DNA from: Neorhizobium alkalisoli
GTDB taxonomy: Bacteria; Pseudomonadota; Alphaproteobacteria; Rhizobiales; Rhizobiaceae
NCBI RefSeq assembly: GCF_007829835.1
Contig: NZ_VIWP01000003.1
Location: 620,001-684,000 of the forward strand
DNA: 64,000 bases
Direction of reading: 5' to 3'
The first letter of the stretch is position 1, and the number at the start of each line of letters is the position of its first letter. This document shows positions 24,780-33,476 of this stretch, in pieces. Both the position numbers and the translations under genes were made by a program. Below the pieces are notes generated by a model that made no database searches, was not told where the DNA came from, and saw only the letters and a list, made by a program, of their open reading frames with translations.

Positions 24780-25094
24780 GCGGATTTCAAGACGGGCACC
24801 GATCAAAAGTATATCCAGCCAGGCCCTCTACACGCTGTGAAATACATCACGCCCTCCGGACTTGCGCTTTGTCAAAAATTCGAAAATTCGCATTTAAACG
24901 TATGTAAACTATAGAATAATAAGAATTGCCCCGACGATGCTTCGGTGGCCATGACGGCACAACACTTTCGTCATTGTGCATTTCATTCGCCGAACCTCTC
25001 TTCAGAACTGGGCAGTCAGCGCCGCCGCGATCTTCGCCGGCGCCCCTCGGAACTATTGGGTTCGCGCCCGACAGCTCGAAATCGTGAGGGGACG
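24780..25094. other. Intergenic leader of chemoreceptor B
   Basis: This stretch of about 315 bases holds no supported gene. An AT-rich patch near 24880-24930 includes TTAA-N7-TAAA (24895-24909) and is the likely promoter region; GAGGGG precedes the start codon at 25095. Confidence 0.5.
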
Positions 25095-27044
25095 ATGTCG
25101 TTTCTCAAGAATGCCAGCATTCGCACCAAAATTCTTTCGGTGATCATCCCGCTTTGCGTCGTGGGATTGGGCGCCTCCGGCTTCCTGGCCTCGAGGTTCA
25201 AGGCCGCCGATGCCGCCTATGTCAACTTCATCTCGACCGACAATGCGACGGCCGTGGAATTGGCACGCGCCAACCGCAACCTGTCGGCCACCGGTTATGC
25301 GGCCTACCAGACGCTGACTTATCACGTCGGCGATCCGGCCCTTGCCACGGCAATGGCGTTCTACAAGGAAAGCACGGCAAGCCTGGCGACCCGCCTCGAC
25401 CACGTCAAGACCGGCATGGCATCGAACTCTGCCGAGATCGGTGCGCTGATCACCCGCGTCAACGACGTTGTGGCACTGACCGACAAGGCCGTGCAGCTCG
25501 GCGCCACCGACCAGGATGCCGAAGCACGCGCGCTGCTTGCCAAGGCCGACCTCCTGATCCTGCCGCTGTCCAAGGACATTGCGGCCTCGCTCGACAATTT
25601 CACCAAGGGTATCGTCGCCACCAGCGCCGAACTGACCGGTGAAACCAGCTCGACCATCTTCACCTCGCTCGCCACCCTGGTCGTCGTCTTCGGTCTCGGC
25701 ATCATCGCTTCGCTTCTGGTCGCCGCCAAGGGCATCACCACACCGATCACCCGCCTGCGCGAACGCATGACCTCGCTTGCCGCAGGCCAGACCAGCGCCG
25801 CCATCGAAGGCCTCGACCGCAAGGACGAAGTCGGCCAGATGGCCGCCGCCGTCTCGGTCTTCCGCGACAATGCCATCGAGCGTATCCGCCTTGAACAGGA
25901 GGCAGACGCCAACCGTTCGATGTCGGATCGCGAACGCATGGAACGTGAAGCGCAGAAGGCGAAGGAAGCGGCCGACACCCAGTTTGCCGTCGACCAGTTG
26001 GCAAAGGCGCTCGATCGCCTGTCGGACGGCGATGTCGCCTACCGGATCGAAAGCCCGTTCGTCGCTCATCTCGACGGCCTGCGCGCGAATTTCAACAGCT
26101 CTGTCGCCAACCTGCAGAACGCGCTGCGCGCCGTCGGTGAAAATGCCCGCGGCATCGATGCCGGCGCCAACGAGATCCGCACCGCAGCCGACAGCCTGTC
26201 GAAGCGCACGGAACAGCAGGCAGCCTCTGTCGAAGAAACGGCAGCTGCGCTGGAAGAAATCACCACCACGGTCAAGGACGCCAGCCGTCGTGCCGAAGAA
26301 GTCGGCAAGCTGGTCGCCAAGGCCCGTGAAGGTGCAGAAAACTCCGGCCGCGTCGTTGGCGATGCTGTGACCGCTATGCATGCGATCGAAACCTCCTCGG
26401 CCGAGATCACCAGCATTATTTCGGTCATCGACGAGATCGCCTTCCAGACCAACCTTCTCGCCCTCAATGCCGGCGTCGAGGCAGCCCGTGCAGGCGAGGC
26501 CGGCAAGGGGTTTGCCGTCGTCGCCCAGGAAGTCCGCGAGCTTGCCCAGCGCTCTGCAAAGGCAGCCAAAGAGATCAAGGCGCTGATCAACACGTCGGGC
26601 GAACATGTTCGCTCCGGCGTCAATCTCGTCGGCGAAACCGGCAAGGCACTGGAGGTGATCGTTGCCGAGGTTCAGGAGATCAACCGCCATGTTGGCGCGA
26701 TCGTCGAATCCTCGCGCGAACAGGCCGTCGGTCTTCAGGAGATCAACACTGCGGTCAACACGATGGACCAGGGCACCCAGCAGAACGCCGCCATGGTCGA
26801 GGAATCGACCGCCGCAAGCCACAGCCTGGCCCGCGAGGCAGCGGCCCTGAACCAGCTCCTGTCCCGCTTCAATATCGGCCACGGCGGAGCAGCAGCATCG
26901 GCTCCGGCCCGCCCGGCAGCGGAAACCGCCCGTCCGGTCGCATCCCCTGCTCGCGCCCTTGGCCGCAAGATCGCCAGCGCCTTCGGCGGCGGTTCGTCTG
27001 CTGCAGCAGTCAAACAGGCCGAGCAGTCCTGGGAAGAGTTTTGA
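25095..27044 (+). CDS. Methyl-accepting chemotaxis protein (copy B of a tandem pair)
   Basis: A 649-residue chemoreceptor, the same length as copy A. TM1 covers about residues 12-31 (SVIIPLCVVGLGASGFL), the periplasmic helical domain about 32-188, TM2 about 190-212, then HAMP and the signalling coiled coil with tip EIAFQTNLLALNAGVEAARA. It ends in SWEEF, a CheR/CheB-binding type pentapeptide. The ATG at 25095 is preceded by GAGGGG; an upstream in-frame extension of 50 residues is not receptor-like. The ligand-binding region shares the overall pattern but little sequence with copy A, suggesting different ligands coupled to the same signalling output. Confidence 0.93.
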   Translation: MSFLKNASIRTKILSVIIPLCVVGLGASGFLASRFKAADAAYVNFISTDNATAVELARANRNLSATGYAAYQTLTYHVGDPALATAMAFYKESTASLATRLDHVKTGMASNSAEIGALITRVNDVVALTDKAVQLGATDQDAEARALLAKADLLILPLSKDIAASLDNFTKGIVATSAELTGETSSTIFTSLATLVVVFGLGIIASLLVAAKGITTPITRLRERMTSLAAGQTSAAIEGLDRKDEVGQMAAAVSVFRDNAIERIRLEQEADANRSMSDRERMEREAQKAKEAADTQFAVDQLAKALDRLSDGDVAYRIESPFVAHLDGLRANFNSSVANLQNALRAVGENARGIDAGANEIRTAADSLSKRTEQQAASVEETAAALEEITTTVKDASRRAEEVGKLVAKAREGAENSGRVVGDAVTAMHAIETSSAEITSIISVIDEIAFQTNLLALNAGVEAARAGEAGKGFAVVAQEVRELAQRSAKAAKEIKALINTSGEHVRSGVNLVGETGKALEVIVAEVQEINRHVGAIVESSREQAVGLQEINTAVNTMDQGTQQNAAMVEESTAASHSLAREAAALNQLLSRFNIGHGGAAASAPARPAAETARPVASPARALGRKIASAFGGGSSAAAVKQAEQSWEEF

Positions 27045-27068
27045 GCCCATCCCGAAACGTCATTATGG

Positions 27069-27099
27069 AAACGGGCGGCATCAGCCGCCCGTTTTCGTT
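27069..27099 (+). terminator. Intrinsic terminator after chemoreceptor B
   Basis: CGGGCGGC-ATCA-GCCGCCCG followed by TTTTCGTTT closes the transcript 25 bases after the stop. It is almost the same sequence as the terminator after copy A, showing that the duplication included it. Confidence 0.92.
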
Positions 27100-27105
27100 T
27101 GGGGC

Positions 27106-27996
27106 CTACCGCTCATCAGCCAGACCGATATCGTCCATCATCTCACCCCGCCCCATCACGCGAGAGCCTTGCCGGATCGCATCCATCACCACACGGATGA
27201 TCGGCACTGAGCGGATGTCGGAATGCACGACGAGCCAGATATCGCGTCGCACGGGTTCCTTTTCGGTCAGAGCGACAACCAGCCCGTCACCGGAGCCGAC
27301 GAAGAAATCCGGCAGCACCGCCACGCCGCCACCGGCCTGTGCCGTGGCACGCTGCAGTTCCAGCGTCGAGGCGCGCAAACCGATAGGCCGTCCGGCCGCC
27401 ACCTCGATCAGCCTGAGATGCTGCGGCGACGCCTCCATATCGGCGCCATAGGTGATAAAACTCCAGTCCCGTTCCGGCACGTCTGCGAGATAGGATGGCG
27501 AGGCGTAGAAATGGAAAGTGACGCTGCCGATCCTAGTCATCGTCAGGTCGCCCTGATCCGGCCGCGAAAGCCGAATGGCGATATCCGCCTCGCGCCGGTT
27601 GAGCGAGGCATAGCGTTTTTCGCCGATAACGGCGATATCGATCGCCGGATGCTCTCGGCGCAATGCCGCGATCGGTCCGGGCAGAAGCACGCCCGCCAGC
27701 GCCGGCGGAGCACTGATGCGCACCGACCCCGTCAGCCGGTCTCCCGGCACCGCCGAGCGGCGGATCGCCAGCGCCTGCTCTTCCATCTGCCGTGCCATCC
27801 CGGCGATCCGCTCGCCATCCGGCGTCAGCGCGATCCGGCGGCCACGCCGATCGATCAGCCGCAGTTTCAGCTGCTCCTCCAGCAGCGCCACGCGCCGGCT
27901 GACCGTCGCATGTTCTACGCCAAGCGCCTTCGCCGCGCCGAGAAACGTGCCGCTGGCAGCGAGTGCCGCGAAATACCGCAGGTTTTCCCAATCCAT
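27106..27996 (-). CDS. LysR-family transcriptional regulator
   Basis: A 296-residue LysR regulator. The N-terminal helix-turn-helix (MDWENLRYFAALAASGTFLGAAKALGVEHATVSRRVALLEE, split across residues 1-41) is canonical, followed by the linker helix and the periplasmic-binding-like effector domain (about 90-290). The start was set at 27996, since the LysR domain begins there; an ATG 25 codons earlier would add unrelated sequence. It is divergent from the quinone oxidoreductase gene at 28097, 100 bases away, which it probably controls. Confidence 0.9.
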   Translation of the reverse strand: MDWENLRYFAALAASGTFLGAAKALGVEHATVSRRVALLEEQLKLRLIDRRGRRIALTPDGERIAGMARQMEEQALAIRRSAVPGDRLTGSVRISAPPALAGVLLPGPIAALRREHPAIDIAVIGEKRYASLNRREADIAIRLSRPDQGDLTMTRIGSVTFHFYASPSYLADVPERDWSFITYGADMEASPQHLRLIEVAAGRPIGLRASTLELQRATAQAGGGVAVLPDFFVGSGDGLVVALTEKEPVRRDIWLVVHSDIRSVPIIRVVMDAIRQGSRVMGRGEMMDDIGLADER

Positions 27997-28009
27997 GACT
28001 GTGCATTTT

Positions 28010-28037
28010 TTCCCAATGAATATTCGACCATAGGGAA
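28010..28037. promoter_or_regulatory. Possible LysR operator between the divergent genes
   Basis: TTCCC and GGGAA flank an AT-rich 18-base centre within the 100-base divergent intergenic region. This is a plausible but short inverted repeat of the kind LysR regulators recognise. Confidence 0.35.
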
Positions 28038-28096
28038 TTTCCAAACAATCCGCCATGCGCGATCTTCTCACAGAAGAAAGCTCATGGAGAATTGCG

Positions 28097-29065
28097 ATGA
28101 CGGATCTGGTGGTGAAACTGACGGCCTGCGGCGGCCCCGAAAATCTTGTCGCCTCGCATCAGGAGGCCCTGACCCCGAAGGCGGGCGAGATCGTCATCCG
28201 CCACGAAGCCATCGGCATGAATTTCCTCGACACATATCACCGCAAGGGGACATATGCGCTGCCCGCCTATCCCGCAGTGATCGGCGTCGAGGCCGTCGGC
28301 CGGGTGGAGGCGATCGGCGACGGTGTCGAGGAATTTGCCGTCGGTGACCGTGTGGCCTATGCCGCCGCAATCGGCGCCTATGCCTCGGCGCGGGTGCTGA
28401 AAGCGGAACGCGCCATCCGCCTGCCCGAGGCAATCTCCTCGCGCACCGCCGCCTCTTCTCTCCTGAAGGGCATGACGGCCTATATGCTCCTCCACAAAAC
28501 CTATCCGGTCGGCCCCGGCACGACCATCCTCGTCCATGCGGCAGCTGGCGGGCTCGGGGAAATTATCGTCCGCTGGGCGAAACATCTCGGCGCCACCGTG
28601 ATCGGCACCGTCAGCTCGCCGGAAAAGGCCGAGCGTGCCCGCCTCAGCGGCGCCGACCATCTCGTCATCGGCCGCGACGCCGATCTCGTTACCGAGGTCA
28701 ATGCACTGACCGGCTGGCGTGGTGTCGACGTCGCTTATGACGGCATTGGCGGCGACATGCTGGCCAGAACTCTGCAATGCGTGCGCCCCTTCGGCACCGC
28801 CGCCTCGCTCGGCCAGGCCGCCGGTCCCATTCCGCCGGTCGCGATCGAAATGCTGCGACCGGGCAAATCTCTGACGCTGCCGAGCATCATGGCCTATTCG
28901 GCCGACCTTGCTGATTACCGTCATGCGGCGGAAGCCGCGATCGCGGCGATGGGCCATGACATCGTCTCGACCATCGCCGGCGAATTTTCGCTGGATCAGG
29001 CGGCCGACGCCCATGCCGTGCTGGAGAGTGGGCGCATGGCCGGAAGCCTTCTGCTCATCCCCTGA
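28097..29065 (+). CDS. NADPH:quinone oxidoreductase, zinc-independent MDR family
   Basis: A 322-residue medium-chain dehydrogenase/reductase of the QOR type. The substrate domain has IGMNFLDTYHRKGTY (the NFxDxYxRxG signature) and the Rossmann domain starts at about residue 145 with VHAAAGGLGEIIVRWAKHLGA, the AAxGGxG form that binds NADPH. Zinc ligands are absent. It reduces quinones or related enones. The ATG at 28097 follows GGAGA. It is divergent from a LysR regulator gene, its likely controller. Confidence 0.9.
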   Translation: MTDLVVKLTACGGPENLVASHQEALTPKAGEIVIRHEAIGMNFLDTYHRKGTYALPAYPAVIGVEAVGRVEAIGDGVEEFAVGDRVAYAAAIGAYASARVLKAERAIRLPEAISSRTAASSLLKGMTAYMLLHKTYPVGPGTTILVHAAAGGLGEIIVRWAKHLGATVIGTVSSPEKAERARLSGADHLVIGRDADLVTEVNALTGWRGVDVAYDGIGGDMLARTLQCVRPFGTAASLGQAAGPIPPVAIEMLRPGKSLTLPSIMAYSADLADYRHAAEAAIAAMGHDIVSTIAGEFSLDQAADAHAVLESGRMAGSLLLIP

Positions 29066-29186
29066 CGGATGCGCGACGGCAGCCCGGACGCTGCGGTTTA
29101 AAAACATGGCTCGCGATCGGATTCCGGTGGCGATGTGTTCCAGATGTGCTAGCTGTCAAACAAGCATTTCTGGAGGAAACCGCATC

Positions 29187-30332
29187 ATGTCCAAGCCGTT
29201 GACTATCGCAGACCTGAAGAAACTGGCCCGCCGCCGCGTGCCGAAAATGTTCTTCGATTATGCCGATAGCGGCGCCTGGACCGAAGGGACTTACCGCGCC
29301 AACGAAGACGACTTTTCCAAGATCAAACTGCGCCAGCGCGTGCTGGTCGACATGACCAACCGTTCGCTGGCAACCACCATGGTCGGCCAGAAGACGGTGA
29401 TGCCCGTGGCACTCGCCCCGACCGGCCTCACCGGCATGCAGCATGCCGATGGCGAAATGCTCGCGGCCAAGGCTGCGGAAGAATTCGGCGTGCCCTTCAC
29501 GCTGTCGACCATGAGCATATGCTCCATCGAGGATGTGAAGTCGGTCACGTCCAAACCCTTCTGGTTCCAGCTTTACGTGATGAAGGATCGTGGTTTCATC
29601 GAACGACTGATCGGCCGTGCCAAGGCCGCCGGCTGCGCCGCCCTCGTCGTCACCGCCGACCTGCAGATTCTCGGCCAGCGCCACAAGGACCTGCGCAACG
29701 GCCTGTCCGCTCCCCCGAAATGGACGCTGAACAGCGCCATGCAGCTCGCCACGAGACCGCAATGGTGCCTGGAAATGCTCGGCACCAAGCGCCGCGGCTT
29801 CGGCAATATCGTCGGCCATGCGAGCAACGTTTCCGACCTCTCCTCGCTCAGCGCCTGGACGGCCGAACAGTTCGATCCGCAGCTTTCCTGGGACGATATC
29901 CGCTGGATCAAGGACCTCTGGGGCGGCAAGCTGATCATCAAGGGCATTCTGGATGAGGAAGACGCCCGCGCCGCTGCCGATACCGGCGCCGACGCGCTGA
30001 TCGTCTCAAACCATGGCGGCCGCCAGCTCGACGGCGCCCCCTCCTCGATCAGCATGCTGCCGAAAATCGTCGACGCGGTTGGCGACCGGATCGAAGTGCA
30101 TTTCGACGGCGGTATCCGTTCCGGCCAAGACGTGCTGAAGGCGGTCGCTCTCGGCGCCAAGGGCACCTATATCGGCCGCCCCTTCCTCTACGGCCTCGGC
30201 GCCATGGGCAAGGAAGGCGTCACCACGGCGCTGGACATCATCCGCAAGGAGATGGACATCACCATGGCACTCTGCGGCAAACGCGACATCGCCGATTGCG
30301 GCAAGAATATTCTGGCAAGCCAGCCGTTCTGA
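29187..30332 (+). CDS. lldD: FMN-dependent alpha-hydroxy-acid dehydrogenase (L-lactate dehydrogenase type)
   Basis: A 381-residue TIM-barrel flavoprotein. It starts with IADLKKLARRRVPKMFFDYADSGAW, the family opening, and has the catalytic SNHGGRQLDG (about residues 274-283, active-site His and Arg) and the FMN phosphate loop HFDGGIRSGQDVLKA and GAKGTYIGRPFLYGLGA. It oxidises L-lactate or another 2-hydroxy acid and passes electrons to the quinone pool or O2. GGAGG lies 11 bases before the ATG. The exact substrate could be glycolate or mandelate-like; L-lactate is most common for this length and motif set. Confidence 0.88.
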   Translation: MSKPLTIADLKKLARRRVPKMFFDYADSGAWTEGTYRANEDDFSKIKLRQRVLVDMTNRSLATTMVGQKTVMPVALAPTGLTGMQHADGEMLAAKAAEEFGVPFTLSTMSICSIEDVKSVTSKPFWFQLYVMKDRGFIERLIGRAKAAGCAALVVTADLQILGQRHKDLRNGLSAPPKWTLNSAMQLATRPQWCLEMLGTKRRGFGNIVGHASNVSDLSSLSAWTAEQFDPQLSWDDIRWIKDLWGGKLIIKGILDEEDARAAADTGADALIVSNHGGRQLDGAPSSISMLPKIVDAVGDRIEVHFDGGIRSGQDVLKAVALGAKGTYIGRPFLYGLGAMGKEGVTTALDIIRKEMDITMALCGKRDIADCGKNILASQPF

Positions 30333-30359
30333 TAGTCAGAACGCGGGCCTGGTGCAGGA

Positions 30360-31157
30360 TCAGGAGCACCAGCCCTTGCCCGCGCCTGGTCGCTTTGCAA
30401 GGCCTTCGCTGACGAGAATATCGGCCAGCGAACGGCCGTTGCGGGTGACGGCACGCAGCTTGTGACCGTCGATCTCGGCATCATTGCCCTGCCAGCTCTG
30501 CAGCTCGAACGGGCCCGAATCGAGAAAGGCGCGGACACGCAGTTCCGCATCGCTCGCCTTGATCCGCTCGGCCTCGCAATGCGGCTTCTTGATATCCGGC
30601 ACTTCGATACCGACCAGCCGGATTTTCTGGCCGTGGAAAACGAAACGATCGGCGGAAACGACGCAGTCATCCTGCTTGGCCGTGCCGCACAGGAAGAATT
30701 TTGCCTCATAGCCGCCGGCAAGTTTTTCGCCGGTCACAGGAGCAACGGTCAGCGTCTCGGCGGGCTTCACCATGGCCTGCAGAACCGGGCGACCGATCGG
30801 TGCCGGCGGAATGATTGCAGCGGTCAGGCTCTGGTCCGGCGGAAGATGCGGCACGGCGGTCACCGGCCGGTGCGTGACGGCAGCGAGCGGCTTCGGCGGC
30901 ACTGGCTTTTCCGCCGATTGTTCGGCCCGCGCGGTTTCCTGCTTTGCCGGCTCCGGCTTCGAAGCCAGCTGGACGGGAGAGCGGGATGTCAGGCCGGTGA
31001 TGAAATGCCGGGTGGCAGGCGAATTGTCGTAAAGTGCAATGGCTCCGCCGACGCCGACAAGCGCCGCGACCCAGGGCCAGAGCGTCGAGCCGGAAGCCGG
31101 CTTTGCCCGCTTCGTGCTCTTGCGCTTCGCCGTCGATTTCCCCCGCGCCTGTGCCAT
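30360..31157 (-). CDS. Membrane-anchored SNase-like (thermonuclease-family) protein
   Basis: A 265-residue protein with a basic N-terminus (about residues 1-24), one membrane helix (LWPWVAALVGVGGAIALY, about 26-43), a Pro/Ala-rich spacer (about 60-145), and a C-terminal SNase-like domain. The domain keeps GQKIRLVGIEVPDIK and the LADILVSEGLAKR helix. In active nucleases the first strand carries Asp-Gly-Asp-Thr; here it is SADRF, and the Glu that follows RLVGIxxP is replaced by Asp. Activity is therefore doubtful. Its three cysteines may form disulfides if the domain is periplasmic. Confidence 0.78.
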   Translation of the reverse strand: MAQARGKSTAKRKSTKRAKPASGSTLWPWVAALVGVGGAIALYDNSPATRHFITGLTSRSPVQLASKPEPAKQETARAEQSAEKPVPPKPLAAVTHRPVTAVPHLPPDQSLTAAIIPPAPIGRPVLQAMVKPAETLTVAPVTGEKLAGGYEAKFFLCGTAKQDDCVVSADRFVFHGQKIRLVGIEVPDIKKPHCEAERIKASDAELRVRAFLDSGPFELQSWQGNDAEIDGHKLRAVTRNGRSLADILVSEGLAKRPGAGKGWCS

Positions 31158-31229
31158 GCCGTCTCTCCTGTCGAATCGTCGGGAATTATCGACGGGAAAG
31201 GATTGCGGAATGGTTTCCGGGGTGTGCGA

Positions 31230-31496
31230 TCAGTAGTGGAAGCGGCATTGGAGAATGACGAGCTTCTGATCCCGGCCGGTACCTTCGACATAATAAATCA
31301 GGCGATGCTCCTGCGAGATCCGTCGAGACCACGCACCTTTCATCTGCCCACGCAAAGGCTCAGGCTTTCCCAGCCCTTCAAAGGGGTGGCGCATCGCATC
31401 TCGCAAAAGTTCGTTGATCCGCAAAAGCAGCTTTTCATCCTGCTTCTGCCAATGGAGATAATCCTCCCAGCCCTGGGCGTGCCAAACCAGCAGCAT
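31230..31496 (-). CDS. yoeB: YoeB/Txe-family mRNA interferase toxin
   Basis: An 88-residue RelE-superfamily toxin of the YoeB branch. The segment FEGLGKPEPLRGQMKGAWSRRI with HRLIYYV, and the C-terminal RFHY, match YoeB, where the final His-Tyr and an upstream Glu and Arg form the active site. YoeB cleaves mRNA in the ribosomal A site. It lies directly after the yefM antitoxin gene, seven bases apart, on the minus strand. All recognisable catalytic positions appear intact. Confidence 0.92.
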   Translation of the reverse strand: MLLVWHAQGWEDYLHWQKQDEKLLLRINELLRDAMRHPFEGLGKPEPLRGQMKGAWSRRISQEHRLIYYVEGTGRDQKLVILQCRFHY

Positions 31497-31503
31497 AAGA
31501 CCA

Positions 31504-31767
31504 CTATTCTTTGGGTTCGATCAGACCATGCTGGATAAGGTTTCGGCCATCCGTGGCCTCTTCGAGTGCCTCAATGAGACGCTTTGCATTTGCCGGCGTT
31601 GACAAAAGGTGCAAGGTTTCCAGCATGCCCTCATATTCGTCCTTGTCGATCAATATCGCGGATCGTTTGTCGCGTCGCATGATCTCGACTGCGGTGCGAT
31701 CGTTCGCGACTTCGTCGAGAAGACTGGCAAGCTCCTGACGGGCTTGGGAAAACATCACCGTTCGCAT
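31504..31767 (-). CDS. yefM: YefM/Phd-family antitoxin
   Basis: An 87-residue Phd/YefM antitoxin starting MRTVMFSQARQELASLLDEVANDR, the classic N-terminal DNA-binding fold, with RRDKRSAILIDKDEYEGMLETLHLL in the middle. The C-terminus is acidic and would mask YoeB. Two ATGs are adjacent; GGAGG is two bases before the first (31770) and five before the second (31767), so I chose the second. The promoter region carries a YefM-type operator at 31785. Confidence 0.92.
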   Translation of the reverse strand: MRTVMFSQARQELASLLDEVANDRTAVEIMRRDKRSAILIDKDEYEGMLETLHLLSTPANAKRLIEALEEATDGRNLIQHGLIEPKE

Positions 31768-31784
31768 CATGGCCTCCGCAGAAC

Positions 31785-31804
31785 TTGTACAATATATAGT
31801 ACAA
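31785..31804 (-). promoter_or_regulatory. YefM-type operator with two TGTACA-like cores
   Basis: TTGTACAATATATAGTACAA is a 6-8-6 perfect inverted repeat holding TGTACA and AGTACA hexamers whose centres are 12 bp apart. The YefM operator of E. coli is built on TGTACA hexamers with similar spacing. It ends 18 bases before the yefM start and should mediate autorepression. Confidence 0.82.
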
Positions 31805-31846
31805 TTCATGACATTTGTCCATTAGAGCGGCGACGGGACCAGTCTT

Positions 31847-32593
31847 TCACACCCGCCCGCTTGCGAGCGCACTCGCCCATTCCGCGCGGCCGTTTTCGGC
31901 GGCAAGGCGCGACATCGCCATGTGGTCATAAGCGACGGTGCGGAATTGCGGTGCCCAGCCGCGTTCGGTCTTTTCCAGAATGGCATAGGAGGCCAGGGCA
32001 TTGCCGGTCTCGACCTTGTGCGGCACCGGCTCCTCGTCGGAATAGGCAGGGCAACCAACGCTGCCGGGATTGACGATCAGCCGGCCATCGGAAAGCTGTA
32101 TGGCACGCGGAATATGGCTGTGGCCGCAGAGGATCAGCGGCTGTTCCACGCCGGAAGCCAAAACCTCGATCTCCTCCTGAGATTTGAGAAAGACACGGCC
32201 ATCCGTGGAGACGGTTTCGAGCAGGTAGACATCGTCATGCCGCGGCGTGGCGTGGCAGAGAAAAACCTCATCTCGGAAAACCATGCTGACCGGCAGTTTG
32301 CGAAGCCATTCGATATGCCGCGGCGAGAGCTGGTGATAGGCGTGGGAATCGGATCTGCCCATGTTTGCAGGCGGCGTTTCCAGAAGATAGCGGTCATGAT
32401 TTCCGCGTACTGTATGTGTGGCAGCCATATCGAGCAGGAGCAGCAGGTCTCCTGTCCGGTCGGCTTCCAGAGGACCGCTGAAACAGTCGCCGAGATTGAC
32501 GATGTCGCGAATGCCGAGGGTGGCGATGTCATCCAGCACAGCCTGCAGGGCGGCGCAATTGCAATGGATGTCGGCGATCGCGGCAAAGCGCAT
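31847..32593 (-). CDS. Metallophosphoesterase family protein
   Basis: A 248-residue calcineurin-like phosphoesterase. The metal motifs are AAIADIHCN (DxH, about residues 5-12), IVNLGDCFSGP (GD, about 31-41), VRGNHDRYL (GNHD/E, about 64-71) and LCGHSHIPRA (GHxH, about 160-169). It belongs to the YfcE-like group that hydrolyses phosphodiesters or nucleotides, substrate unknown. Its ATG overlaps the uraH stop by one base (TGATG), so it is the last gene of the urate operon, which hints at a nucleotide-related role. Confidence 0.88.
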   Translation of the reverse strand: MRFAAIADIHCNCAALQAVLDDIATLGIRDIVNLGDCFSGPLEADRTGDLLLLLDMAATHTVRGNHDRYLLETPPANMGRSDSHAYHQLSPRHIEWLRKLPVSMVFRDEVFLCHATPRHDDVYLLETVSTDGRVFLKSQEEIEVLASGVEQPLILCGHSHIPRAIQLSDGRLIVNPGSVGCPAYSDEEPVPHKVETGNALASYAILEKTERGWAPQFRTVAYDHMAMSRLAAENGRAEWASALASGRV

Positions 32594-32949
32594 CAGCTGC
32601 CCCTATAGGTCGAATAACCATAGGGCGAGAGAAGCAGCGGCACGTGGTAATGGGCCGTCACGTCCGACATGCCGAACCGGATCGGGATCACGTCGAGAAA
32701 GGCCGGTTCCGGCAGCAAAATCCCCTGCCCGCGCAAAAAATCACCGGCATGAAAAACGAGTTCGTAGGTGCCCGCGACAAAGGCCTCGCCCGCAAGGATC
32801 GGCCCGCCATCGACGCGGCCATCGGCATTGGTCGTCACCGTCTTCAGCTTTTGCCGCGTATCGCCGTCGATCCGGTAGAGATCGATCGCGAGCCCCTCGG
32901 CCGGTCGGCCGGTTGCCGTATCGAGCACATGGGTGGTGAGGCCGGTCAT
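32593..32949 (-). CDS. uraH: 5-hydroxyisourate hydrolase (transthyretin-like)
   Basis: A 118-residue transthyretin-related protein. It begins [15 protein letters not shown] (catalytic His in LTTHVLD) and ends with the invariant YRGS; IPIRFG and [19 protein letters not shown] give the other active-site His and Arg residues. The homotetramer hydrolyses 5-hydroxyisourate, the product of PuuD, to OHCU. The gene overlaps allA by four bases and the phosphoesterase gene by one, so it is inside the urate operon. Confidence 0.95.
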   Translation of the reverse strand: MTGLTTHVLDTATGRPAEGLAIDLYRIDGDTRQKLKTVTTNADGRVDGGPILAGEAFVAGTYELVFHAGDFLRGQGILLPEPAFLDVIPIRFGMSDVTAHYHVPLLLSPYGYSTYRGS

Positions 32950-33452
32950 AGGTCTGGCTCCGCGATGGAATAGGGCGTTTCGAAGAAGAATTCTTCCAGA
33001 TTGGCGGCGGTATTGTCGCGATCGACGACAAGGAAATCGCTGACCGCGCCAAGCGCCATCAGCGGATGATGCCAGGCATTGGCGAAATAATTGACGCCCT
33101 GGTCCGCTCTTGCGAGGAAAATCTTCGGCTTGCCTGGCCGACCACCTTCATCATCAGAAACGCCGACGAGAAACGGCTTTCCGGAGAGCGGCATAAAGCT
33201 CTGGCTGCCAAACGGGTGCCGCTCCATCATGCCGACCGAATAAGGAAACTGCCGCGGCTGGCCGCGAAAGATGTTGAAGATCAACCGCTCCGGCGCACCG
33301 ACCACGACCGGCTGACCGAGCGCGTGAAAACGCTCCGTCGTGCCATTGTTGATCAGCCGCATTTTCGACGGATCGGCCTCGATCACCTCGCCATAGGGGG
33401 CGAAAGAGGTTTTGGTAAGGGGGAGGATTTCGAGAAATTCGCTCACAGTCAT
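32946..33452 (-). CDS. allA: Ureidoglycolate lyase
   Basis: A 168-residue AllA-family cupin. Recognisable segments are [36 protein letters not shown] and the [14 protein letters not shown] metal/substrate loop followed by FLVVDRD. It splits ureidoglycolate to glyoxylate and urea, the last step of allantoate use. It overlaps uraH by four bases (ATGA). An allantoate amidohydrolase needed between PuuE and AllA is not in this window. Confidence 0.93.
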   Translation of the reverse strand: MTVSEFLEILPLTKTSFAPYGEVIEADPSKMRLINNGTTERFHALGQPVVVGAPERLIFNIFRGQPRQFPYSVGMMERHPFGSQSFMPLSGKPFLVGVSDDEGGRPGKPKIFLARADQGVNYFANAWHHPLMALGAVSDFLVVDRDNTAANLEEFFFETPYSIAEPDL

Positions 33453-33476
33453 TCGCCTTAAATAATGCTTGCCGGA

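Noticed and set aside
23500..26980. Long direct repeats considered as a recombination element or CRISPR
   Set aside because: The repeats are the conserved signalling halves of two chemoreceptor paralogues and have no spacer structure.
22627..27050. Long minus-strand frames opposite the two chemoreceptors (623 and 665 codons)
   Set aside because: They mirror each other because the receptors are near-identical; they contain no recognisable domain and are shadows.
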